A stretch of 64,000 bases of DNA from Petunia secreta (taxonomy: Eukaryota > Streptophyta > Magnoliopsida > Solanales > Solanaceae), in the NCBI GenBank assembly GCA_029990175.1, contig JARKIP010000033.1, positions 18,459,001-18,523,000 of the forward strand, given 5' to 3'. How positions within the stretch are numbered: the first letter of the stretch is position 1; each line of letters starts with the position of its first letter. The translations under genes and the position numbers were made by a program. The notes under the pieces were generated by a model. That model did no database searches. It had not been told where the DNA came from and saw nothing but the letters and a program-made list of their open reading frames with translations. Shown here piece after piece: positions 1 through 12,187 of the stretch.

Positions 1-15
1 GGACCCTCTCGAGGA

Positions 16-490
16 GTGTGGAAAATTTACACAGATGGGGCAGCTAATTCCAATGGCTTGAGACTCGGAATAGTTCTCATAGCTCCCACAGGGGAAAAAT
101 TGAGACATTCGATGAAGTTCGAGAAGTTGACTAACAATGAAGCTGAGTACGAAGCCGCCATAGCAGGATTAAAACTAGCTGAGGATATGGGGGCAGAGAA
201 TGTACAATTAAGGTGCGACTCGCAGCTAGTAGTCAATCAAGTCCTCGGAGGATACACAGCTCGAGAACCTAGGATGAAACAGTTTGTGGTAAAAATGCAG
301 CAGGCACTCGGCACCTTTCAAAAATAGAAGGTCATACAGATATTGCGCGAAGAACGCCGAATCTGACACCTTGGCAAACTTGGCCTCGGTAGTTGGGGCA
401 GATGACTCGGGGACTGACGCCACAGTTAGAGTTTTCACTTCACCAATGGGAAAGATAAAGGCGGAAGTGAACGTGGTAAATCTGCACTAG
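16..490 (+). pseudogene. RNase H domain of E1 pol (frameshifted)
   Basis: This is the RNase H domain that degrades the RNA strand of the RNA/DNA hybrid during reverse transcription. The three acidic sites are visible: the D of YTDGA (near residue 7), the E of NNEAEYEA (about 44) and the D of RCDSQLV (about 68). The frame stops at 327. The rest of the domain continues in another frame around 345-490 and includes ESDTLANLAS, the usual site of the fourth acidic residue. The domain is therefore complete in content but split by a frameshift. It continues upstream beyond the window, so the first Met is not a real start. Confidence 0.85.
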
Positions 491-492
491 GA

Positions 493-1760
493 TTGGCGAA
501 TAAAGTTCATTTCTTATCTGGAGTCGGGAATCTACCACCAGACAAAAGGGAAGCGATAAAACTCAGAAAGCAAGTGATTCCATGCACAATGATGCATGGG
601 AAACTTTACAAAAAACTCTATTGCGGTCCGTTGGCCAAATACCTGGGCCCTGGGGAGTATGAATACGTGATGAGAGAAGTACATAAGGGAACATGTGGTA
701 ATCACTCCGGAGCTAAAGTCCTCGTGCGAAAACTCCTCCGAGCTGGCTACTATTGGCCCGAAATGAGTGAGCACGCCCGAGCTTTTGTTCGAAGTTGTGA
801 CAAATGTCAGAGGCATACCTCCATGATTCATCAACAGGTCGAGCCCCCTGCACTCAATAATCTCGCCATGGCCATTCATGAAATGGGGAATGGATGTCGT
901 GGGACCATTCTCCAAAGTGAGAGACAACGTTAAATACATCCTCATACTCACTAAGTATTTTTCCAAATGGATCGAAGCGAGAACCTTTACTAGAGTCGGA
1001 CAAAAAGAAGTCAAACTTCATATGGAAGAACATCATACGCCAATTCAGGGTTCTGAGAGAGATTACTCGTGATAATGGTACGCAATTCATCCGTTCGGAA
1101 GTCACGGCTTCCTTTGCAAATTGGGAATCAAGAGAGTAGCCTCGACACGCTACCACCCCAACGCTAATGGACAAGCTGAATCCTCGCATAGAATAATCGT
1201 CGATAATCTTAAAAAGAGAATGGACAAAATAAAAGGTTCGTGGGCAGATGAACTGCCAGAATTGCTATGGGCAATGAGAACAACATCGAAGAATAGCACC
1301 GGTAAAACCTCGTTTTCAATTGTCTATATGGTAGAATTACTGATCCTTGTTGAAGTTGGCGAGCCAAGCCTCCGCTATGCTCACTCAACCGAGGAATTAA
1401 ATCAGGAAGCTATGTGGGTGGAATTAGATCTACTCGAAAGTCGGAGGAAAATGGCCCTAGTATGGCTAACCGCTCAAAAACGACAAATCGAATCCTACCT
1501 GAACAAAAAAGCCAAGTAGAGAATTCAAGGTTGGTGATTATGTCTTAAGAGCCTCGAACCAAACAACCAAAGAAAAAAATGCAGGAAAACTGGCTGCCAA
1601 TTAGGAAGGCCCTTACCGAGTAAAAGCTGTCGTAGGGAAGAGGTCATATCAGCTAGAAAGCCTCGAGGGGAAGCAAGAACCACTGAATTGGAACATATCC
1701 AATTTAAAAAGTATTATCTCTAGCATCGACGAGGTAAGCAGTGCTCGAGTCCTCATCTTT
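493..1760 (+). pseudogene. Integrase of E1 pol (frameshifted)
   Basis: This is a Ty3/gypsy integrase, which joins element cDNA to host DNA. An N-terminal HHCC zinc-binding region is visible, with the histidines at VHKG and GNHSG and the cysteines in SCDKCQRH. The catalytic core follows in pieces: first D in GMDVVGPF (about 890-915), second D in TRDNGTQF (about 1068-1090) and E in NGQAESSHR (about 1157-1185). At least two frameshifts (near 880 and 1060-1120) and a stop at 1517-1519 break it. A C-terminal segment with the usual GDYVLR and NWNISNLKKYY patterns can be read up to about 1715, in another frame. No intact enzyme is possible. Confidence 0.88.
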
Positions 1761-2188
1761 CACACTCGACCACTGGGGGAGTGTAAAGGAATGAGGTCGG
1801 TCAAGCCAGTCAGCTACCAGTCCTAACTCTCTGCAAAGACTTAGCTCGAGGACCCCATCAGCCATCGACTCACAGCTCATTTCTCTAGACTTTATACACT
1901 TCAAAGACTTTTGTAAATAAATTTACCTAAGTCGATGTAAACTAACTCGATTTCTGTCAATGGAATAAAAATTGAGTCGATTTCTTTTTTATCCATTAAG
2001 CCTCGTTTCGAGGACGACACGTCGCCCTAAGCTAGCTTTATAATACATCTAAAGACTTGCAAGCATATAAAACCGGAAAACATCATAACAGATAATATTT
2101 AATGCTCATATATTCAACAGGCTCGGAAGCCAAAATAATTATAAGGAAATGGCCCGAAGGCCCAGGACAAAAGAAAAGTTAGTACATG
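1761..2188. other. Non-coding spacer between E1 pol and antisense ORF
   Basis: No supported gene lies here. It holds the end of pol and the spacer up to the stop codon of the antisense ORF. A short minus-strand ORF at 1704-1904 has no recognisable content. Confidence 0.5.
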
Positions 2189-3744
2189 TCAAGCCTCAAC
2201 CCCACTCGAGCTATCACTATCATCAGACGAGCCCTCACTACTCGAAGAAAGTTGATCCAAGTACTTGCGAGCCGTGGCAACCTCTGATTTGGCGTGAGCA
2301 ATCTCGCCATCCAAATTAATCCCCTATTTACAATGCTAGAGGGTCTTCAATTTGGTCTGTATAATTTCCCTGTTCCTACCAACCCTGGTTCTAGTGTCCA
2401 TCCGGTCTAGCTTAGCTTTGAACTTGGATTTCAACTCAGAAGACGGGGTCGGTTTCTTGCCCCGAAGGGTCTCTATCTCCACTTCAAGAGCTTCATTCCT
2501 AGCCCTAACCTCATTCATCTGCGAGACAAGCTGAGAGGATTTCTCCTCAAATTGCTTGGCCAGCCCTTTAAGCGTCACATTCACCGCCTCGGTCTGCTTC
2601 TGATGCTCCCCCGATGGCTCTCTTCTTGAGACCTCTTCTCAGCTCTAAGATGAGCAATCTCCCCTCGAGCCTGAGAGAGTTCAACACTCACTTGTTCAAC
2701 CTCCTTTTGAGCTCGGCCCATCTTGGTCTCTGAAGCAAGAAGCCGCTCCTCAAGCTCAAAAACACGAGTGTCAAGCTCGACCCTCTTTTGATCCCACTTT
2801 TCCCCAATCTACTTGAGATGCGTCGTCCGCTTGGACTCAATTTCAGCTGCTCTCATGGCATAGACATAATCCTATGCAATCAAAAGAGGGAAAAAGTCAG
2901 AAGTAAGAAAGGAAAAATTGAAGGTAATTAGACGAAAGAAAGACTTACATGAATCGCGTGTTGGGCTGAATAAGCCATTAAGTCATCCGAGGGCACACCC
3001 TTGAGCCGCTCTCTCTCCAGAGGCCCAAGTAGCCCCCTGGAAACACCAGAAACTTTCATATCATCGTCCACCAAGCAGACGTCAAGCGGAACTGGGATCC
3101 TCCTCGATTAAGAAGGAGTAACCTTAGCTCGAGTAGCGCCATTGCTCATTTCCCTCACAGGCGCGGCTTTTTCAGCAGACTCGGCTGCACTCAACTCCAC
3201 CTCCTTTTGAACCCTATCGACGATCTGGCTCGACTCTTTTGCACTCATCACCTTAACCTCACTGTAAACAAAAGCATCGTCGGGCTCGTTGATTAATTTT
3301 AGACGAGAGGCTTCAAATACATCAACCCAAGGGATCTTAGCCCGAGATGGCTTTTTGGGGGTATCCCCTTTCCTCTTCGAACCTAAACAAAAGAAAACAT
3401 GTCACTCAAAAGAAAAGCTAGTGGAAAAGTTAGAAGATCAACGAGGATGCCTCTGGGGGCCTGATTCAAATTTTTGATAGACTCCTTAATGAACTTCAAA
3501 ATAGCCTCGGTATCAGGCACCTCGACGATTTCCTCTTTATTCTTCTTCTTTTTTTCTTTGCCTTCTTTTTCTTCTTCTTCTTCTTCTTCTTGTCCTTCTC
3601 CGCCTTGGCAGGCAGCTCGTTGAAATCTGAGATGAGATAAATAAGGCAACTTAAAGAGAGCATATTGAAGAAATAGGCAATAACAATCAAAACACTAACC
3701 AAGTCGTTTGCCTGACCACTTATTTTCCTCTCGAGCCGCTAAGA
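2189..3744 (-). pseudogene. E1 antisense additional ORF, C-terminal half (coiled coil)
   Basis: Read on the minus strand from 3744, this resumes the E1 aORF with MVLAAREENKWSGKR. That aligns with MVLAPLDENQWACKR of E2 at the same point. An intron then begins at about 3696 with GTTAGTG and ends at a CTCAG acceptor near 3628. Next come a very Lys-rich low-complexity block, further intron-broken pieces and a long heptad-like coiled coil (about 2900-2336). The coiled coil ends with IIQTKLKTL, matching AVIQTRLKTL in E2. The acidic Ser-rich tail ends in a TGA at 2189-2191. Frameshifts and stops are frequent. The function of this family is unknown; the N-terminal half resembles Pfam Transposase_28 (putative gypsy-type transposon). 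Confidence 0.75.
3545..3600 (+). repeat. (CTT)n microsatellite in the aORF
   Basis: A pyrimidine run made mainly of CTT triplets encodes a poly-Lys stretch on the minus strand. Frame is lost within or beside it, so slippage here probably caused one of the frameshifts in the E1 aORF. Confidence 0.8.
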
Positions 3745-3749
3745 CCATC
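3745..3749. repeat. Left target-site duplication CCATC of the solo-LTR-like insertion
   Basis: CCATC lies just before the TG at 3750. The same five bases follow the terminal CA at 16390 (16391-16395). Collapsing the two copies restores the E1 antisense reading frame. Confidence 0.85.
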
Positions 3750-4752
3750 TGATGAATGAAAAATATTTATATATTGGATACTTAAAACCACACTATTTTA
3801 GTTAAAATATTTTTATAATAATGCTGTTATTTATATCTTCTAATGATGTTTTGCAGGAGAGAAATATATCATGAATAAAGCAAAATAACAAAGGAAGAAG
3901 AGTTTTACGTATGCAAAAGGTCCATGACATGTCTTCCTCACTATGCAAGAAAGGTTCTACATATCTTGACTATTATATTTGCTTTTTATATGAAATAATA
4001 CATTTAATAGAAGAATGTTGGAATTAAAGCAAAGAATAAGCAAAAGAAGATTTCCATGTATTCATGCCATTATGCAAGAAATTGCTTCACATAGCCCCAT
4101 TATGGCTCATTGTTGTTATGCAAGATCTTGTTACATATCTCATCAATTGATATTACAACAACAAATAAAAGAATTTTCCATCTATAAATATAGGACAATT
4201 CTCCCATGGCTAAAGCATCGAGTGAAGAGAATAGTTATTTACTCTTTCTATTTCGCTTGTTTTATACTCTTAATTTTATATATAACTCTTTTAAATTCCC
4301 TTTTTTATATTTTCATACTCTATAATGGAGTAATTTGTTTTTGTTGGGATAGTTGATGTAGCTTGATATATTTATAATATTTATCTCAGTTTTAATACAC
4401 TTTGCTTGAAATTTTCTATTTCAAATTTTATATTGTGCGAGAATGATAGATTAATTATTCTTTACTATCAATCTTACATATTTTATCTCACGGTTGTTGA
4501 CACCCAATTTTTTTTAAAATTATTAAATTATGGCAATATTTTTATAATTTAAGTTTAATTTGAAATTAAATAAAATAATGATAATAAAAGAGGATCGATT
4601 GAAATGTTAAAGAATGTGCTAAATTTGCGAAATCCCTCCAATTTTAACCCACCCGTGCAACCCATTTACTTTGTTTTAAAATTTTAATTAATTGTAAATT
4701 GAGGCCAAATCTGCTCATCCCCCAAGCATTAGCCTATTTGTGCAAATCCTCT

Positions 4753-4756
<4 letters not shown>

Positions 4757-4790
<34 letters not shown>
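4757..4790. repeat. (TA)n microsatellite in left LTR
   Basis: About 34 bp of alternating T and A. The matching tract in the right LTR (about 13316-13361) is longer, showing independent length change since insertion. Confidence 0.95.
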
Positions 4791-4792
<2 letters not shown>

Positions 4793-6302
4793 TCCTTATC
4801 TATAACCCTAGCCTCTCACACCCCCACTCATTTTTTTACACCCCACCCTAAAAAAAAAACACTGATTTTTTCATCATCTTCCCACTCACAAAATACCCTC
4901 ATCATTATTCATCATTTAGACCATGGCACAAAAACACAAAAAACCACACACATACACCGAAACCCCATCACCCTCTCTCACTAATCACTCTCCCTCACTA
5001 ATCACTCTCCTGTTCTTGTTCATCATTCCACCATTTTGCCAGATCCAAAACTCTTCCAAGAACCCCGCTTATTCTTTTTTTAGATCCTTTAATTTTCATT
5101 TCTTGTTATTATAAGCAATATAATTTAGCTATAATGGGAGCCTTATAAATAGTCTTTTATTTCTATTGTTGATCAATTTCAAGAATTCGTATACCCGCAG
5201 ATCTGAAAAAGAAAAGGGAAACAGTGAGATCGGGATTCAAGCGAGTTTTTGGATTTTTGTTGCGTTTGTTCCTGACTGGTATTAGGAGAAGGGAGAGTGG
5301 TAGTGACGCCATGATTTGGGTGTCGCTCCTCTTCTTTGTGTTGATGCCGTTCTGTTTACTGTAACCCTTGTTGCTTAAGCCGGAAAATTGACCTCTGGTG
5401 ACTCTCTCTTTGTTTCTCTGTTCGGTTATAGAAAAATTCTGATGGTGTTGGCCCACGTTGGTTCATTGGCTGGTGTTACTTGTGGATTTTCCTATGTTTA
5501 TTTGGTCGATTCTTGACTGGAACGGGAAAGAGAAAGGGTCGCAGTGACACCGGGGTATTTGCCACAGGAAGTCGCTCCTCTTTCACCATGTTTCCACTGT
5601 GTAGTTCATCGGAGTTTGAACGAGTTTTGGTTGATGGTGTTCTCGCTGATCTCTTGGTCCTCTTGGTTAACTGATTGTCGCATTGTTGTTGTTTTGGCTT
5701 GGTTCTGGTTTTTGATTGTTTTGATTTTGATATCTGCATATGCAGCTTCACCTGTTTGTTTCTTAATTGCAGCAAGTTGGATGGTTCCATTTTGTTGTTT
5801 GCTGTGTTACAATTTACTCGTTTACATTACTTTTGTTAGGCAGTTGATCCGCTTACTGTGATTGGGCTATTTTATGGGAAGCTTTGACTCATTGGCTTTG
5901 TTATGCCATTTGACCCGTTTACATGATTGGACTACTGTGTGCATTGACTGGATTTTCTGAGTACAGGGATCCATTTTGGATAAATTTTATCCATTATGGA
6001 GTATTGGACTAATTTGAACAAATACTATGCTAATGGCCAATGAAAAAATACATATACACGTATTGAGGCCTCGGGATCGATTTGAACATGATACTACACT
6101 TGAACCGTCCCGTTCCCGTGTCCCTAAAGCAAAAGGCGATGATGAATGTATGAATTTAATGCAAAGCAAGGCGGATAGAGTGGTGGGTTTGGTACCTGGC
6201 ATGGCAACACGACCGGCTCCGTGTTTGCAGCCGTACCAAATCCCGAGCCTCTATTCGACGCGCCATACAAACCTGAGTCTAAATTTTGAAAAAACAACCC
6301 CT

Positions 6303-6400
6303 TTATTATTATTATTTTTATTATTACTATTATTATTATTATTATATATTTTATTATTATTATTATTATTATCATTATTATTACTATATTACTTTATTAT
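6303..6400. repeat. (ATT)n-rich tract in left LTR
   Basis: Interrupted TTA/ATT triplets. The counterpart in the right LTR lies at about 14852-14935 with a different unit count. Confidence 0.85.
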
Positions 6401-7205
6401 TGTTATTTTATTTCCTTAATTATTATACCTTATTATCGTACTAATCCAATTTTACTTGTTTGTTTTACGAGGTATATTTTGGCACGAATAATTTATGGAC
6501 GAGTTTGGCTAACTCACGAATGGGAATAATCCGTTGCATTGAAGGCATTTGGGGATTGAATTCGGACCCGAGCATTCAGAAATAAGACTTATGAATTTTA
6601 GAAAATCCAAGGCTCCCGCGAGTTGATCATTTTCTCGGGTTTTATCTTTAACTTTGCATTACTTTCCTTAGAAATATTTAGGTAAATAAAATGCTTAAAA
6701 TATTTATTTATCAATAATATTTGATTGCTTGGTATGTCGCTTTACTTTATGTTTATTGCCTTTTATTCTGAAGTCGTTATTTAATTTATTGTAAATTGGG
6801 GCCGTCTTAGCAAATGCGTACAAGTAAAAGAATATTTTGCAAATAAGCTTTTATTTGATTAATTATTCTTATCATTATTATTACTATTTTAAATAATTCT
6901 TTTGAAAGAAAAGCGCACTTGTAAATATTTGGAAACCTGTCGGATTAACCGTATTTTACAAAATTTCGGAAGTGCCTTAAAAACCTTCTTCCGAAATTAA
7001 TAAAACCTCTTACATTTAGAATCTTTGAAAGAAAGACCGTCTTTTATAAAATTGGAGTTTATGCACGCATTTGTTAATTTGGTTCCCTGTTTTCCTTAAA
7101 TTGGGTGGCGACTCCAAAAACTCCAAAAGAGTTAGTCCATCCTGTCGATATTCCGAAATTTATCCTTTTCGATGGGGGGGGGGGGGTAATTTTTGGGGTT
7201 CAACA

Positions 7206-7310
7206 GCATGGCGACTCCGCTGGGGTGCAATAAAGGTTTTGAACCCGGAATTTATCCTTTTTTCAGGGTAATTTTTGGGGTTCAACAGCATGGCGACTCC
7301 GCTGGGGAGC
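7206..7310 (+). other. Primer-binding site of the LARD-type element, duplicated
   Basis: TGGCGACTCCGCTGGGG occurs three bases after the LTR end (7209-7225) and again at 7291-7307. The preceding LTR-end sequence (TAATTTTTGGGGTTCAACAGCA) is duplicated with it, offset by 82 bp. A primer site directly after an LTR is standard; a tandem copy that includes the LTR end is not. Confidence 0.85.
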
Positions 7311-10160
7311 AATAAAGGTTTCCAATTATTTGCAACTAGCATGCTTAATTTATTTTGCTTTATTATATCTGTTTGTTTGTGTGCCACGAAAAGCATGTCA
7401 CTACACTCTTATTTGCGCACATATAAACTGGCATTCCGTTCATACTTCTCCCACTCCTGGGAACCTCTAGCATTTTCACCCCAATTATCCGTGAGGTACG
7501 CTCATGCGTACCCGCACTTTCTTCCACTAAAGAACACTATGACGAGTCGGTACACCGGCGGTTGTCGTGGGAGTAATTCGACTGCGAGGCTGCTAGCCAC
7601 TCACCTGTTAGCCTTAACCGTTAACCCACTCTTAGATGGAGCTTTAGGAGCATGCATGCATTTACACCTTAGTCTGGACCCGGTCCTTGGTACCGCCTCC
7701 ATAGTTTGGAAACCGCCCTTACGTCAACGGGTTCTTGAAATCCAACGACAATGCATATTATGTGCTGTGTGATAACGACTCCTCAGTCCTAACCATGTTT
7801 TGAGCAAAATCAGATTTGGAATTTTGTCTCCTGTGTTGTCTTTTAGGTAAAAAAATGGAAGAATTTAGCAGAATTAAGATCATAGACAGAATTGCAGTCC
7901 GGGGAAAGTTAGGCAGATTTGGTTAGTTTGTGTTTTGGAGATGGCTTGGTGTAGTGAGATCTAAGAGGTGAAACCCCTGGTGTCTTTAAAAGGATCAGTG
8001 GGGTCCCTCTCGTGAATGGCTTTGCGTGTGTGCAGGCTTATGTTGATTACCCAGCTGCAACTTTATAAATTGAAGTATGCTTGTCACATACTAGGAGAGC
8101 GAAGACCCTGTGTCTTTGAATGACCAGTGGGGTCCCTCCTTGAAGACCAGTGCGGTCTTGGCTACCTAGGAAACTGAGAGGCTTAATTAAAGCCGAGGAC
8201 CAGTGAGGATCCCTATGAAAAAGGTCGGTGAGCCTTGCAAAATCTAGGAAGCTGAGAGGCTTGTCTAAAGCCGAGGACCAGTGAGGTTTTATTTTGAAAG
8301 GCCAATTGGCGCCTTTCCTGATTTGCAGTCTGGTATTGTGAAGGCAGTTTGAAATTTCTCCCTAGATGTTGTAAAACAATTGGGAGTTGTGCTTGGAGGA
8401 GTGTGGATGTTTGCAAAAGCTATGGAGGATTGTTTCGGGCTTTAGGCATTCCGGTTTTTAGAATTTTGTGCAGATGTTGTGAAGATCATGAGCTGTGTTA
8501 GAATTTCGAGTTGATACCAACTTTTGGAAGATAGTTGGGATAATGGAATGGCAGTGTCGCGGCGGAGAGCTGACTATTATCAATTATTTTTATCATTTAT
8601 TGCTTACTCTAAGTCTGAATTGCTCAAAACTGGCGTGAACTATTTTCCGTTACTACTTGTTTGCGCGTTTAGGCTTACCTTTAGCACAAAGAGGCAGCTT
8701 GCAAGGTAGGACGCGTTTGCATATTTATTTACGCTCAACTACTTGTGATTGTCACATGTTAATTGCCTGCCTTGCTTTATTTGCTCAAAATGCGTTAAAT
8801 ACTAGGTGTTGCTTGCTTGTATGCAATCCTATGAACGACATGCAAACTATCTTAGTTACCCTTTGAGAGGTTTCTTTTGTTTTGTTTATTTCTTTAGCAA
8901 ATGTTGGATTGGTGAAGTGGCTGGCCATTCACCATGCAAAGATTTCGAGATCTGATTGATGGTAGATGCTCTAGCTCGTGAATGATGCACCACCAGAAGC
9001 TAACGGCATTGTTTTAAAGAACTTGGCAATTGAACTTAGTAGCATTATTTTCAATTTTAATTCAGATTGAGGCCCTGAATTGCATTGTACTTCAAAGCTT
9101 ATGTTAATCTGAATCAACTCATTTTGAATTTGTGAAAGTTGAAATAAAATGCATCTCATTCTTATTATATTATTTACGTTTGCATTTGTTTCTATTTCAA
9201 AGTTAAAATTGATAAACATGCCAAAGCTTTATTTGTGACGTATGGCAAAGCAACTGAACAATTTAAAATGGCGCACTGAAAAGTTATTGTCTGTGCTCTT
9301 TGGATATCGCATTATCTGTTAAAACTTCAACTGGGGCAGCTTTTGTTTGTTGGTGTACGGCGTTGAAGCAGTGATGCAGAACTACGCACGGTCTGATTCC
9401 CAAGGAGGGATACGTAGGCTCCCTCATCGGGCTCGACCCTTTAGCATCTAAATTATTATTTTCCCCCAAGAAGGACAACTAGGGCAATTTTTGCAAAACG
9501 AGTTAGAGATGCGCAAGATAATAACTGGGGCAGAATTTTGCAAGAAGTGGCGTTGGTTATTAATGATGAGTTGGCAAGAATTCTGTGATTTGTTAAGCAA
9601 ACAGTGCAAAGTCGAAGGCAAAGGACGTTCAGTTTGTTTTAAAATATATTACAAGTTTAAGTCAAGGCAAAATTTTCAAAATGCATCTTTGACTTCATTT
9701 GTATGCTCATTTCACTCGCTATATTGCATTAAAATATTTTATCTTGCCTCTATTTTCAAAGCCTATGCTATTTGAGTTCATGAGCCAAGTTTCTGAAAGC
9801 AATTTGCAAATCCAAGTCCAATGAAGACGAGGAAGCAGCAGAAGCAGCAAGATCAGGATGAAGTCTGCACAAATCAAACGCTTCCTCCTCCCTCCCCAAA
9901 GCTAACAAATTTTTCTTTGAGAGCAGGAACATGAAAGCTTGCAATGAAAGGATCATTCACACTATGGATGAACAATTATTTGAACACGCATCCAAAGTTG
10001 CCTTACAAATTGCGTCGCATTTCCCTTTTCACGACTTAAAGCATTATGCTTTGTCATGAGTTATTGCCGAACAGGCGGCATTTCTACCTCTATGACTTTC
10101 ATTCCTAATAGGCGATAAAGCCGAGGCTTGTTTTGTGTTTTCAAAACTAAGCCAAATAGG
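7311..10160. other. Internal region of the LARD-type element, no gene
   Basis: No domain or credible ORF was found. Between about 7990 and 8300 the phrase ACCAGTG(G/A)GGT recurs five times with small changes. A segment reading CTGAGAGGCTT...AAAGCCGAGGACCAGTGAGG occurs twice about 79 bp apart (near 8175 and 8253). The rest appears unstructured. Confidence 0.6.
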
Positions 10161-11240
10161 GCATCGCTTTGTTTCAGGTAATCCGCACAAGGCTATCCTT
10201 GCCGGATTGTCTCGCCAATTGATTTATCAATGGCTATCGCACTGACTATATTTCCGCACTACTTTGCTTTGCGCTTGCTTTGAATTGTGTCTTCGCACTT
10301 GCTTTAAAATTAACGCCTTGCTTTACTCTTTCAGGTTGACCATCGGCTACGAGGATTCCCTTTGTTGGACTATCTCGCCTATTGATTCGCCAAATGGCTC
10401 TTACATTGCTCTACATTCCCGCATTGCTTTTCTTTGCACTTGCTTTAAATTATGTCGTCGCACTTGATTTAAAATTGACGCCTTGCTTTACATTTTTCAG
10501 GTTGACCACCAGGCGGGGCTTCTCTCTTGTTGGACTTTCACGCCTAGTGATTCACTAAATCGCTTTTGCGTTGCTTTACATTTCACGCCAAATTGCCTTG
10601 CACTTGCTTTCAATTATGACTTTGCACTTGCTTTATATTATGACCCGCTTTACTTTTAGCTTAACAGGTTAATAAGTCAGCCCCGAGACCTTCCTTGCTT
10701 TGTGTCGGACTGGATCGCTAGCTGATTTGTCGACAATCAACCCCAACACCCTCCTTGCTTCATGCCCAACCGGCTTGCAAGTTGATTTGTCAAGATTGTT
10801 CGAATTGCTTCGAACTTGCTTTAAATTATGCCTTCGCATTTCCTCTGTATTACATCTTGTTTTACTTTTCAGGTTAACAGGTCAACCCCGAGACCCTCCT
10901 TGCTTTGTGCCGGACCGGATCGCCAGCTGATTTGTCGACAATCAACCCCAAGACCCTCCTTGTTCATGCCCGACCGGCTTGCCAGTTGATTTGTCAAGAT
11001 TGTTCGAATTGCTTCGCACTTGCTTTAAATTATGCCTTCGCATTTCCTCTGTATTACGTCTTGTTTTAATTTTCAGGTTAACAGGTCAGTCCCGAGACCC
11101 TCCTTGCTTCGTGCTGGACCGGTTCGCCAGCTGATTTGTTTGACAATCAACCCCAAGACCCTCCTTGCTTCATGCCCGACAGGCTTGCCAGTTGATTTGT
11201 CAAGATTGTTGAAAATGCTTTGCACTATGCCTTCGCATTT
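10160..11240. repeat. Tandem repeat block with units of about 160 and 203 bp
   Basis: The phrase TTTCAGGTTGACC/TTCAGGTTAACAGG recurs near 10340, 10498, 10667, 10870 and 11075. The first units are about 160 bp apart and the later ones about 203 bp. The longer unit contains CCCCGAGACCCTCCTTGC and CAAGATTGTTCGAATTGC. ORFs across the block repeat the same translation and are by-products. Confidence 0.85.
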
Positions 11241-11310
11241 GCTTTATTGCTTCGCCAGTGGATGGAAAGACAATTTATCAAAGATATTGCAGCTTGCACT
11301 TACAAATTAC

Positions 11311-11765
11311 GTCATGCCTACCGTAAGAAATCGGGGGTTTTATTATCAAGTCTATCGTGAGCAAGCGAAGACTTCATTAGCATTGAAGGCTACCATAAGA
11401 AATTGGAGGCATTATTCTGAAGCCTATCATAAGCAATTGAAGGCTCTTTTGTTATTGATCCTACCGTAAGCAATCGGAGATTTTATTATCAAGTCTATCG
11501 TGAGCAAGCGAAGACTTCATTAGCATTGAAGCCTACCATAAGCAATTGGAGGCATTATTCTTAAGCCTATCATAAGCAATTGAAGGCTCTTTTGTTATTG
11601 ATCCTACCGTAAGCAATCGGAGGTCTTATTATCAAGTCTATCGTGAGCAAGCGAAGACATCATTATCATTTGAAGCATACCATAAGCAATTGGAGGCATT
11701 ATTATGAAGCCTATCATAAGAAATTGAAGGCTCTTTTGTTATTGTTCCTACCGTCAACCATCAGT
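11311..11765. repeat. Three tandem units of about 147 bp
   Basis: The phrase CCTACCGTAAGCAATCGG (with variants) starts near 11311, 11460 and 11607, and a partial copy starts near 11750. Within each unit CATAAG(C/A)AATTG(A/G)AGGC occurs twice, so the unit is itself built from shorter related pieces. Confidence 0.88.
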
Positions 11766-12040
11766 TTCTCAAAGATTATTCGCCTTGTCGCATATGCAGC
11801 GCAAATCTATTTCTTCTTTTTTTCATTATAGCTTTTGCTTTATTATTCACTCGTTTTCTAACGCATTTACTTTAAATTTGCAGAAATTGAACATCAGATT
11901 CAATAAGAATTGAAGGCATTCAACGATTTGCGGGCACTATTAATACAAGCAACAGGACCCAGCTTTGCTTATTTGTTTTGCATTATCTTGCCTTTATTAA
12001 TCCAATTTGCAACTTTATTTTGCAAGCTGCTGTCAAAATT

Positions 12041-12187
12041 AGGCTCGTTCACCTTATAATTTAACGTTTTAGGCTCGTTCGCCTTATAATTGAACGTTTT
12101 AGGCTCGTTCGCCTTATAATTGAACGTTTTAGGCTCATTCGCCTTATAATTGAATGTTTGGGCTCGTTCGCCCTATAAATGAACGTT
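12041..12187. repeat. Five tandem copies of a 30-bp unit
   Basis: AGGCTCGTTCGCCTTATAAT followed by TGAACGTTTT is repeated from 12041, 12071, 12101, 12131 and about 12160. The first three units are almost identical. Confidence 0.93.

Larger units (their letters stand above)
4495..7205 (+). repeat. Left (5') LTR of the LARD-type element
   Basis: It begins TGTTGACACCC and ends GGTTCAACA. It is closely similar along its length to 13037-15746, with scattered substitutions and different lengths of the (TA)n and (ATT)n tracts. Several ORFs of 60-130 codons recur in both copies (for example 5476-5790 and 14025-14339). They contain hydrophobic low-complexity translations and no known domain, and I treat them as non-coding. 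Confidence 0.92.

Noticed and set aside
5476..5861. ORFs of about 105 codons in the LARD LTR (also 14025-14365)
   Set aside because: They have no domain and hydrophobic low-complexity content. The open frame is shared only because the LTRs are copies of each other, and the two strands are equally open.
6124..6419. Ile/Leu-rich membrane-like ORFs on both strands
   Set aside because: They come from the (ATT)n tract.
10264..11831. Cys/Leu-rich ORFs in the LARD interior
   Set aside because: They are made of tandem DNA repeats, with repeated translations and no start context.
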